This document shows positions 46,840 to 57,258 of a DNA stretch of 64,000 nucleotides, piece after piece. Each line of letters begins with the position of its first letter. Position 1 is the first letter of the stretch. The notes below the pieces were generated by a model, which made no database searches, was not told the origin of the DNA, and saw only the letters and a list, made by a program, of their open reading frames with translations. The DNA is taken from NCBI GenBank assembly GCA_900660155.1, contig CABFPE010000858.1:203585-267584 (forward strand), written 5' to 3'. Position numbers and translations under genes: made by a program. This DNA is from Hofstenia miamia. Its lineage: Eukaryota > Xenacoelomorpha > Acoela > Hofsteniidae.

Positions 46840-48458
46840 GTATATCACTTCCCCTAAGTCTGATGTCATCAAAAATTAATACCATGATTTCAATGAAATT
46901 GTAATTATGCATTTGAATAAATAAATGTATTTCTTTAGACAGCATTTCAAATAGAATTCCATGTAGCTCATGTGAAATCCTGTACTTTCAATGATATCTA
47001 CATTATTTAATGACAAATTGACTATCTTTGAGAGTAACAGCTTCATCTCTCAACTATCAGTAGTACTGATCCCTAAATTGTTAGTTTCCTGTGCATAGTA
47101 TTTAATATATGTATAATATATCTGCAAATATTGCTAGTGACTGACATTATTGTATTTAGGTATTACAAGTACAGCTGATTTAAACAGCATCATGCCAACA
47201 AAGTGCAGCTATATCAGAAGAATCCCTCCAATGTATTTCTCTACATGACATTTGTGATTAACTCAATCAACATTCATCACAAAAATTTGCCTTGTTCTCA
47301 ATATAGTGAAATCACCTCACTTAATGAGTTCAGTGTAAATGAGCAAAAGATAAATTAGATATTGACTGTGTTTCATTGTTAAAATTTTGGATATTAATTA
47401 ACAATTGATTATTGCATATTAAATAATATCTTCTTCCTCAATTGCTAGTGATACAAGTTTCCTTCATCAAATGAAAAGATATCTGATTTGTAGTTCACAA
47501 TACAATTAAATAGTGTGTAAATTTATTACTTTATTTCTATTTAGACAATACATTAATAATCATTCATTTATAAAAGCATTCACAGTTCACTGGCATAATT
47601 AAATTAAGTCATGTTGGTTGCAGTTGTTGAATTAATAAGGCATTACCATCCATTAGTTGATCTTAGTATGCACCATCAATATCCATCACTAAAGTCATCA
47701 CTACTAAAGCCATGTAGAAATCTAGCTAACTATTTTCATAAGCATCTCTAACAAAATAAAGTATAATTAAAAAACAACTGAACTCTACTAAAAGTATAGT
47801 GATTCTAAATTTTGTACAGTTTAAGTTTTCACTGTAATAATTTCAGGCATACTAAAAAGTCACTTAAAGGTATTTTCTAAATTGATCAAATGGTTGGTAC
47901 TTTTTTTCATTCTTGGAAATCTCAAATTTTCCAAATTTATCTCAAATCCTTCCAAAACCATTTAGTAAATATTTCGAAGTCCTTTGAAATTCCATTTAGA
48001 TTTAAAATAGAAGTTTAGTAATATTCAATATTTTGTAGTTTGTACTTTTTTGTAGTAATTAGCTAGTTTCTTAGCATTAATATGTTATTTGTTTTGCTAA
48101 TTTTTTATTATATTTCTGATATATTGCCTGACCAAATAGTATTAGTTGCATAGTTGGGCAGGTTATTTTATTCCTTTTTATATTAGAAACTGCTGTGTTG
48201 CTTATACTACAAATCTGTAAAATTCTTTTTAAATATTGAAAAGCTACACCAAAAACTATAATACTAGCCTGTAGTAACTATGACACAAAAACAAATTATT
48301 ATTTATAAATTAGAAACATATTATGAACGTGCACACCACAAGGTATATAATTGCGAATCCTAATTATCAAGTTACATCTAAACAGTTTCAGGGATAGAAT
48401 ATATATAAAATTCAGTGTTCAATTTTTGGTGATATCAGACTTGGGGGAAGTGATGTAC
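46840..48458. mobile_element. Non-coding TIR element, 1.6 kb
   Basis: The first 38 bases (46840-46877, containing CACTTCCCCTAAGTCTGATG) match the reverse complement of 48421-48458 with about four differences. No coding frame inside and no certain target duplication. Superfamily not assigned. Confidence 0.65.
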
Positions 48459-48832
48459 TGCTAAAAATCAACTTGAAGATATTTTGAAAAGATTTATTCC
48501 TTTAAATTTTTAGCCTACGATTATTGGAAATGTAAAAAGCATGGTTTCCACAAAAAATACACAAAATGTAAATACTCTAGCTTAAACATGATTCAGCACC
48601 TCTTGTATTACTGAAGAAAACAAATGTATGAATATTTGGAAAATATGTCAAATCTAGCATCAAAGCTATTTAGAGAGCAATGGAAGACATCAATGAGCAG
48701 AGAAGTTTGTATGGTCAACTCAAGGACTTACAAATGAAAAAGGAAGGTACTCCACACTGCTTACTCAAGGGCGAGTGGATGAAAACCATTGATGTAGCAA
48801 GTACTCCCCACACCTGACTTGAGGGCAGAGGG
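48459..48832 (+). other. Leader of Gypsy copy 1
   Basis: A short reading MEDINEQRSLYGQLKDLQMK at 48679 may be a Gag-type remnant. Two copies of an ACT(C/T)(A/G)AGGGC(G/A)GAG(T/G)GGATGAAA unit occur at 48762 and 48817. Confidence 0.3.
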
Positions 48833-49290
48833 ATGAAAGCCAAAGAAGAAGACCAGTACAAGATACCTGAACTGTTGGAGGTGGAATACCAACATCTGAG
48901 CCAAGCACTATTACAACAACTTCAAGATGTGCTAGAGAGACACAAACAGATATTTAATTATAGAGAAATAAGTGTGGGACAAGTGATAGGCAAAACACAC
49001 AGAATCATTACAACAACAAACAAGCTGATAAAATTGCCAGCAAGGCAAGTACCAAAGCAAATGAAAGACAAATATAACAGGATACTCAATGAATTAATCT
49101 ACAACAAAATAATATGACCCAGTGAAAGTCCATATGCTGCACCAACAATATTTGTGAAGCAGGGAGACAAACACAGGCTATGTATAGACTTCCAGAAGCT
49201 GAACAAAGTAATCAAAAAGGATTCATACCTGCTGCCCAGGATAGAGGACACACAAGTACTTTATGTCAATAGATCTATGCAAGGCGTATT
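48833..49290 (+). pseudogene. Gypsy copy 1 reverse transcriptase, N-terminal part
   Basis: THRIITTTNKLIKLPARQVP, then a TGA (49115-49117) where Arg is expected before PSESPYAAPTIFVKQGDKHR, LCIDFQKLNKVIKKDSYLLP and RIEDTQ. Typical Gypsy RT entry region. It stops before the catalytic YLDD block, which is deleted. Confidence 0.85.
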
Positions 49291-49295
49291 AGCAG

Positions 49296-50490
49296 GTGAG
49301 AATGGAAGAGGAAGATTGGCTGCCAGAAATGAATGTTGATAAAAAAGGACAAGCAGTGCTACCAATTGCAATAAAGGAAGAGATATCAGAGTCAGAGATC
49401 ATAGAAAAACAGAAAGACAATGTAATATTTAGCAAAATTATAAAGAAGTTACAGGAACCAAGTTTGAAATTATCAAAGTTAACCATGAGCTACTACAAGA
49501 GGTACAGATGGAAGAAGAACAGGAATGGACTCCTATACATGGAAGGACAAAACAATAGGATTGCAATACCAGAGTACTATAAATGCAAACTAGTAAGGAA
49601 AATTCACAAGAAGGGCCACTTAGGCATCATGCAAACAGAGAGGGCATTCAATGCAAATTTCTTCACAATGGCAATATGGAAGGTCACAGAAGAAATAATT
49701 AATAAATGCACAAAGTGTCTCCTTCATAACAAACAACATTTTCCAATGCAGAGAGCACCACTAGAAAAGATCATAGCAATGCAACCCAATGAGATCATAC
49801 ACATAGACCTAGAAATGTTGTCAAAAGATTAGGAAGGACATCAGTACTTACTAGTGATAGTGGACAACTTCACCAAATACATGAATTAATCCCAATGAAG
49901 AACACAATGGCTGAAACAACCTCTGACATAGTAATGAGAGAATGGATCCTGAAGTTCTGGCCAATGGAGATGATAATCACTAATAAGGGCCATAATTTGA
50001 AAGCAACCTATTTCAAAAGATGACATGCTTACTGGAAGTAATGAGTGAAAGAACAACAGCATACCATCCACAAATGAACAGCACAGTAGAGAGACTGAAC
50101 AGAACCTTGATAAAGCTAATTAGATTTACAACTTCAAGGATAGGTGGTTGCAAATGGAGAGAAGTAATTGAAATGATCAAGTATTTTTACAATGTGTCTG
50201 TACATTCAACAACTGGGATAACACCATTTAAAGCCATGTTCAGAAGAGAGGCAGCAACACCATTATCAATGCAATATTTCACTTATAGCAGAAAGATGGA
50301 CAACAAATATGTGGATCAACTGAGGAATCAAATAATAGTGATACATGAGATGATGTGCCATAACATGAAGAAATTGGCTGTGAGACAACAGTGCAACTAC
50401 AATAAAAAAATCTATGGTCACACACATAAGATAGGTGACACAGTTTATGAATTCACACCTATGAAATTGAAAGACACAAACCAGGTCTGA
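49296..50490 (+). pseudogene. Gypsy copy 1 integrase
   Basis: Zinc-binding HHCC domain (KIHKKGHLGIMQTERA, CTKCLLHN), then core IHIDLEMLSKD followed by TAG, VDNFTKY, and, after a frame change, ITNKGHN where the second catalytic Asp should be (it is Asn here). SERTTAYHPQMNSTVERLNR then carries the catalytic Glu. Several frame breaks near 49832-50020. Inactive. Confidence 0.85.
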
Positions 50491-50910
50491 AAGTTAAAAA
50501 CAGTTTGGTCAGGTCCATATAAAATAACACAAATATTACCAAATTTATGAGTACATGTTAAATAATGATAGATTACTACATTTCCAGAACCTAAAACAAG
50601 CAATGGCAGATATTGAAGAGTCGATATTAAATGAAAATGCCAAGTTTAAAATAAGTTGCATTAATGGTAATGAGATTGTATATGATATGAGAAAATTAGA
50701 TAGTCTGCTGCAGGAAGGCTTTGACTAAGAATTTGAAGCAAACATCAGCAATGAAAATATACAAAAAAGAGTGCTGCCAAGGCTTGCAGCAATAGATAAA
50801 TATATATATGACCTTGAAATATGAGATATAAATTTATTGTCTGAATTTAGGAAAATTGAACAAGATGCAACAGCCATTGAGGAAGACAGTGCACTGAACC
50901 TAGAGACCTG
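50491..50910 (+). pseudogene. Gypsy copy 1 integrase C-terminal tail
   Basis: After a TGA at 50490, the region reads into FQNLKQAMADIEESI and a low-complexity acidic end. It parallels FQNLKHTIKDIENVK in copy 2. Stops at 50727 and 50824. Confidence 0.6.
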
Positions 50911-51039
50911 AGGAGATGACAACGTCAAACCCACAGAGGGGAATACAAAGAAAATCTTGAACTGGACGTCCAATGGAAGACAAAAGGATGAGAACCAACC
51001 CACAACTAATCAAAGGCACAGAGTGAGAAGGTGTCTGAG

Positions 51040-51380
51040 TAGTCCGGAATTCTGATTCAAGGGCAGGGAGAAATAAAGACACAATGCCTCTCCCACTGGA
51101 GATCTGCACCACCAATTCAAGGGCAAGCAGGGAACCAGTGAACATCCCAGAGATCTGCACCATCAACTTGAGGGCACACAGACAACTGGTGAAATGCAGC
51201 TCAACTTTCCTTAAAGTCCACCTTGCTGATTCAAGGGCAGTGTGACTATTTGAATTCCAGGGGAAGGTGAAAGTGGGTGAAGAACCATACAAAAGTGATT
51301 TGAGGCTGACATATTGACAGAACCCACAGCTGGTCAATTGCTGAAAGCATCAAGTGTGAGTTGATTTGAGGGTGAATCAG
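51040..51380 (+). repeat. TTCAAGGGCA minisatellite-like units
   Basis: TTCAAGGGCA or TTGAGGGCA-type cores recur near 51056, 51116, 51167, 51230 and 51363, at about 50-63 bp spacing except the last, with an AGATCTGCACCA block between some. Related units occur at 48762 and 48817. Confidence 0.5.
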
Positions 51381-51614
51381 TGGAAGCCATCAGCATGGAC
51401 TCACTGGATGGTGAGCCAAGCACCAGTAGACCACTACAGATTACACAGCTACATGCTCCCTCTGAAAGCACATCAGAAAGAACAGTGTGCTCAAAAGATA
51501 GAGAGAAAGGATGTGAAAAATAGATGGGGAAACCCTGCACCCCTACTTTATGGGAACACTGAAAATGAGAACTAACACATACCAAAAACTGTCACTGGAA
51601 ACAAAAAGTAATAT

Positions 51615-51947
51615 ATGAAGGATAGTGAAAACAGAGGGCAGCAATTCGCCCATAGTACTAGATGTGCAGAAAAGACTGATGGTCAACATGATAATAAGCT
51701 ATCAAAGAGAATTGGACAAAATGGTAGAATGACCATACATGCGCAGCATGGTCATGTCACTTTTGATAAAAACTTCACACTGGAAACAGCCCAAGCAATC
51801 ATGGCATATATAGAACAAATTGTAAAAATACCAGAGACAACAAGCTGGAGTGATCCCCAAGAGGAAATGATAATTATAAAAGCAGATGAATTAGTCCATG
51901 GAGAACATGCAGTGCTTAAAATAACGCAAACTGAGGAGGGTGTGTAG
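51615..51947 (+). CDS. Gypsy copy 1 3' ORF, unknown
   Basis: 110 codons: MTIHAQHGHVTFDKNFTLET, later IEQIVKIPETTSW and VLKITQTEEGV. It occupies the position of an extra ORF downstream of pol. The DKNFTLETA pattern loosely resembles DRNMTAETK at about 63210 in copy 2, supporting shared descent. No signal peptide or membrane segment, so not an envelope by appearance. Confidence 0.35.
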   Translation: MKDSENRGQQFAHSTRCAEKTDGQHDNKLSKRIGQNGRMTIHAQHGHVTFDKNFTLETAQAIMAYIEQIVKIPETTSWSDPQEEMIIIKADELVHGEHAVLKITQTEEGV

Positions 51948-51960
51948 CATAATCCAAAGC

Positions 51961-53311
51961 ATAATGCTGCTAAAGAAGAAAGAAGATCAGATGATTAGTC
52001 AAAACTAAGATCAAATTATGATTATTGATTAAAAAACAATTTAAGTTTAATTATCAGATTATCTTTGTAAATGCAACTAAGTATTAATATAGCAAATTAG
52101 TACTTGTCATCAAATTCGACCAAACATGGGGGTGAGTTCACTTCCATTATTTTTAGCCATTTTTGGTAGATGATCTAAATTTGAATTTCAAATGACAGGT
52201 ACTTTTTGGAAGTTAACTATAAATATGTGAGAAATCATTTTGGAATTGTTGAAGTAAATTCCTCAAAAATCTCATCTTTAGATTTTATATTGGTTTGCTT
52301 ATTTATACAGAAGGTCAAGCTAAATTGTAAATGCAGTAGTAGTGGCTTGGGCACATATCAGGAGTGACTTGAGGGTCCTTGATCCAAACCATGAACCTGC
52401 ATTTATGTTAGGTATACAAATAGGAGTTTTTCTCTGTTTAGCTGGCTACTGATTCTTTTGTTTACATGTATCTAATAATTGATATCAGTAAAAGGGCTGG
52501 ATAGCCTACATTAGGTTATACATATTTTATCTTATAGACTTAGGTGACCTATAATAGACTGATAAGTAGACTGAACATGTATTATTGTTATTTAAATGTA
52601 AGGTAGGAAGCTGCAAGTTATTATTTAACTTATTTTAATTAATCTATCTAAAGCCAATAGTTTTTGGTAATGGCTGAAGCAATAATTATTAAGCAGCTAG
52701 TGACACACATTACATTCCAGGATGACAGCACTGCCGTCTTGAGGGGGCTACAAAGGGCTAAGCCCCATCTGCTAAATTCAAAGCCCCCTCTAAAATTTCA
52801 TAAGTTTATAACTGAAATAGAGATTTTTTAATAATTAGAAATAATTTTTTTCACATATAGCGTTTGTTCTAATCCTACTTTTCATTACAAGATATACAGT
52901 ATACACAACAATATTAGACATAATAATTAACTATATAAAAACAATTTGAAAAATCGACAATTGCAGTTGTGGTAAACTATTTTTTCCTATTGTTCTTAAA
53001 TAAAATTTTGTTCAAGCTCTTTCTTATCTTATTTTATAATACTGATAAAATATTTGAGGTAAAATAAAATATTTATTTACATGGCAGGCCAGCAGGATGA
53101 CCAGTTGGACTTGCATTGCAAATTAGAAAAGAGTTTTGAACAAGACTTGGTGGTATTTAATCTGAACAATGTACACCAAAAAACCCCAAAATAGTGATGG
53201 GATTTGGAGAATAATATGTCTAATCTCACAAGTGTACATTAAACATTTAAATATTTGTAGAGTTCATTATGCCTAAACTTCACATATATCCAAAAAATTA
53301 ATGAAGGGATA
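51961..53311. other. Gene-free stretch between Gypsy copies
   Basis: AT-rich. CAGCACTGCCGTCTTGAGG at 52726 looks like a hAT-type element end, but no partner was found. GGGGGCTACAAAGGGCTAAG follows. Confidence 0.3.
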
Positions 53312-54347
53312 TTGTAGTATATTTGTCATTTTTGTAAAATGATAATTAGGGTCTATTTAATAATAAGATTTGTTGATAGTCATTGTAAAATTAAGGATTT
53401 AATATCCCTTTGTAATTTGATTGGTCACTCATAGGAGGAATCCATTTATGAGCATAAATTTGAATCACAGAGATTGCTGTATCTTTTGCTACTTTGTTCT
53501 GTTATTATTCATCACTTTCTAACAAGTGAGTTATTCTGTTTATTGATATTTGTAAATACACAGAAGTTGTTAATTCTGTCAATTTAAGCTTTGCTACCCT
53601 AGCATCTAGTTGCTTTTACTTTTGCTATTACAGATTTCCATAACTGTATATTTAATTAACTTACTATTTTAGCATTTTTCTGATATTGGATTTTTCCCAA
53701 ATTGCACCTTTATTATCTTTTATTATATTTATTTATATATATTATGTTATTGATCAATATGATCAATGCTTAGGGTATCACTTCAGGAAATAGGTAAGAT
53801 AAGCATTGGCTTTAAATGGTTGGATGGCTAAGCTCCTTAGTCTGGGTGATTCTAGGAATGTGTATAAGGATGAGTATGGTTAGGAAGTGTGGTTTGCATG
53901 CTATAATTTATGTATTTTCTCTAGTCTAAAGTGAGCTGAGAATTAGTTGTTGGAAATTGTTCATTGCTTCAGCCAGAGGCCATGATTTTGTAAGAAGTTT
54001 GGAATTAACTTATTCTCTGAATACTTGTTAACCTATGGAATGAACAGGCTCTTGTTTTCTCAAAAGATAGAAGTACATGATTAACTAGTAATTTCATTAG
54101 TTGTTCAACATTTCTAAAGATAGAATGCTTGTTGAGTGTTGCAATTGCTTCTACCAAAAGTCTAGCATTCNTCTGCTAAATTCAAAGCCCCCTCTAAAAT
54201 TTCATAAGTTTATAACTGAAATAGAGATTTTTTAATAATTAGAAATAATTTTTTTCACATATAGCGTTTGTTCTAATCCTACTTTTCATTACAAGATATA
54301 CAGTATACACAACAATATTAGACATAATAATTAACTATATAAAAACA
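52768..54347. other. Single-N assembly duplication (offset 1404)
   Basis: 52768-52943 recurs at 54172-54347 right after the N at 54171. The copy then runs into sequence not seen elsewhere (54348-54512) before the next N at 54513. Confidence 0.8.
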
Positions 54348-55280
54348 CGTACTTAATTTAGCATCTATGATAAAATAAGAAAGGCAGAATGTTATAAAGT
54401 AAATTCTTATTGGCTAATAATTTAGTAGGTCAAATTATATATACTATAAATGAATTACAAATAGAGAAGTGATTCACTTAATCAAATTTTTATTCGAGGT
54501 ACGTATGTACTTNATTATTCATCACTTTCTAACAAGTGAGTTATTCTGTTTATTGATATTTGTAAATACACAGAAGTTGTTAATTCTGTCAATTTAAGCT
54601 TTGCTACCCTAGCATCTAGTTGCTTTTACTTTTGCTATTACAGATTTCCATAACTGTATATTTAATTAACTTACTATTTTAGCATTTTTCTGATATTGGA
54701 TTTTTCCCAAATTGCACCTTTATTATCTTTTATTATATTTATTTATATATATTATGTTATTGATCAATATGATCAATGCTTAGGGTATCACTTCAGGAAA
54801 TAGGTAAGATAAGCATTGGCTTTAAATGGTTGGATGGCTAAGCTCCTTAGTCTGGGTGATTCTAGGAATGTGTATAAGGATGAGTATGGTTAGGAAGTGT
54901 GGTTTGCATGCTATAATTTATGTATTTTCTCTAGTCTAAAGTGAGCTGAGAATTAGTTGTTGGAAATTGTTCATTGCTTCAGCCAGAGGCCATGATTTTG
55001 TAAGAAGTTTGGAATTAACTTATTCTCTGAATACTTGTTAACCTATGGAATGAACAGGCTCTTGTTTTCTCAAAAGATAGAAGTACATGATTAACTAGTA
55101 ATTTCATTAGTTGTTCAACATTTCTAAAGATAGAATGCTTGTTGAGTGTTGCAATTGCTTCTACCAAAAGTCTAGCATTCTACATTGTGACTTGACTTTG
55201 AAGAATATGAAGAAGAGTGAAGAAGAGTGATTATGTTCTTAGTGTTTCTAATAAATTCTTACACAGCCAATCAATAACTT
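53312..55280 (+). promoter_or_regulatory. Candidate 5' LTR/leader of Gypsy copy 2
   Basis: Non-coding, starts TGTAGTATATT and contains AATAAA at 55251 followed by CTTACACA. AATTGGTACTAAAGAC at about 55292 could be a decayed primer-binding site. No matching 3' LTR was found, so this is tentative. Much of it is doubled by the assembly artefact. Confidence 0.3.
53514..55170. other. Single-N assembly duplication (offset 1000)
   Basis: 53514-54170 recurs at 54514-55170, with Ns at 54171 and 54513. Identical as far as read. With the previous entry it suggests two alternative contigs laid end to end. Confidence 0.85.
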
Positions 55281-55293
55281 AAGATCAACCTAA

Positions 55294-56480
55294 TTGGTAC
55301 TAAAGACTGATACCATCTGCTATTTTGGTTTTAATTGTCTTGCTGCAGCCCATTCAATATCATTATGGAATCTTGTGTTACTTGTTCAAAAACTCATAAA
55401 GCCCATTTCTATTGAAGATCTTCAACAAATTCTCTATGATGAACTTTTACAAATGGTTGTACATTTACAAAACAATCTAATTGAATCTCAATCTCAAAAG
55501 GAAAACCTTGAAAAACAATTGCTAGAATGTTACTGCACTTAACAAAATTTAGTTGATAGATTAAGTAATCTTCAAAAACATTTTGAAGAATTTAAAAAAC
55601 AAATGATATCACTTAATCAACAATCAACAAAAACTACTACAGTGTTTCAAGAAAACCAATTGCCCCCTGTTGATTTTACTCCCCAAATCAATTTGATCTG
55701 CAATGAAATGTTTGCAAAATTCACAGAATTCACAAAAAGATTGTTAAATATTATAAAAAAAATTTTCAATCATACCAAAACAAATATAATCCTAATGAAG
55801 TACTTCAACCTTGATATGAAGAGTTACCATTACCTGAATTTTCAACAAATACAACACCACTTAATATAGTTCAACCTCTGAAATATAATGGAAAAATTGA
55901 TGCTTCATCTCCCACTTTCAATGAATGGCTTACACAATCCAAACTATACATGATGCAAATGAAAGGACAAAGCTAATACCTACTATCTTAGCTTTGACAA
56001 TGATACAAAACATTTGATTGAAATATCATTTCAATTCCAAATCCAAATGTTATTGTTTGAACAACAATATCAATGTAAAGACAACATTGCTGCATATATA
56101 ATGCAGGTTCAACACTTACTAAGATTATCAAGTGAAGACAACAAATCCAAATCAGAAGAATTGTACACTTTCATTATGCATGGTTTACCTACAAGCATTA
56201 GAAGACAATTAAAAGCTAAATGTGATATTGATGATGATATTAAAACTATCATTACCAAAGTCATCAGTGTACAACTAGCTTTAGAAAATAACTTGAAAAT
56301 AAAACAAAAAGCATTATCACTGATGCCTAAAAAACAATTACTCTTCTACAGTTTCTTAAAATGTACAAAAGCAAACCATATCTGATTCAAACAAGAAACA
56401 ATCTACCAATTCAAAAGCCCTCAAAGTTAATAACAGTGACAAAATACATTGCAAAGGGCATTTACATTCTCATTGCACAC
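55294..56480 (+). pseudogene. Gypsy copy 2 Gag
   Basis: Reading in several frames: a coiled-coil-like N-terminus (EDLQQILYDELLQM, ESQSQKENLEKQLLE), then IVQPLKYNGKIDASSPTFNE, the Gag core with AYIMQVQHLLRLSSED and IMHGLPTSIRRQLKAKC, and a degenerate zinc knuckle KIHCKGHLHSHC near 56450. Stops at 55542, 55869 and near 55970. Gag would form the retrotransposon's capsid-like particle. Confidence 0.7.
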
Positions 56481-56599
56481 TTAAAATAAACATTATCAAA
56501 GGTAATTAATTTTTTATACTGATACAGATGAAGATAATGAAAGCATTACTACTGACACCAATTCTTTAAATGAGTATGAGCATCAACTCTAGACCAAAG

Positions 56600-57258
56600 A
56601 GGAAAGATACTAATCTCAACAAACTTGACAGATAAGAAATCCATTCCAGTAACTGTGAATGGTATAATTATTGAAGTAATTATTGATACAGGAGCTGCAC
56701 ATTTTGTCATAGCTGATGCCTGCACAAATTCTATTGGTATAACTTGTAAAGATCTCACAAAAGTAAACTACAGATTAATTTCTGCAAGTGGCAACTACTT
56801 AAATGCTATAGGATACATTAAAAATGTAAAAAATTTTGATTAAATGTAAAATTTTCAAACAAGATTTAATTGTAATTGATGCTACAAACTTCCAATTGCC
56901 ATGCCAATAGATATTAGGACATGACTTCTTAGAAAATAAAGATTGTATTATTAATTTGGAAGACAACACAATCACAATTAATAATAATAACATAATAGTA
57001 AAAAATTTATTTGTTCAAGATCCAAATTCTGTTCAATTCCATCTAGAAGAAGTTTTAAAAATCAAACCTTATCATTGGAAAATGACTAAAGCAAAAACAG
57101 ATAGTTCTATAAATTGTGATTATAGGATTTCTCATTATACTGGATACAATGCAAAGAAATTAACTACATTATCTATGATTCCATATGTTAACAAAGGATG
57201 TCTTATTACAGCTTTATTAAGCAAAACTGACAAAGTTATAACTTTACAACCTCAACAG
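56600..57258 (+). pseudogene. Gypsy copy 2 aspartic protease and linker
   Basis: VNGIIIEVIIDTGAAHFVIA contains the DTG active site of a retropepsin (about 56690). Then LISASGNYLNAIGY, a frame break at 56843, LGHDFL-like sequence, and the 56956-57258 frame ending ITLQPQQ, which is cut by the hAT insertion and resumes at 59913. Confidence 0.75.
57251..57258. repeat. hAT target duplication, left
   Basis: CTCAACAG, identical to 59905-59912. Confidence 0.95.

Larger units (their letters stand above)
48660..51960 (+). mobile_element. Ty3/Gypsy retrotransposon copy 1, defective
   Basis: Order: start of RT, integrase, C-terminal tail, non-coding repeats, short 3' ORF. Most of RT and all RNase H are deleted near 49255. 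Gag and protease are absent. The 3' part shares HFQNLK and GTGTAGCATAATCC-type sequence with Gypsy copy 2 (62440, 63238), so both belong to one family. GAGGAGGG near 51935 may be the polypurine tract. No LTR pair could be defined. Confidence 0.8.

Noticed and set aside
52726-52790. hAT-type end CAGCACTGCCGTCTTGAGG
   Set aside because: No matching inverted end or target duplication found in the window.
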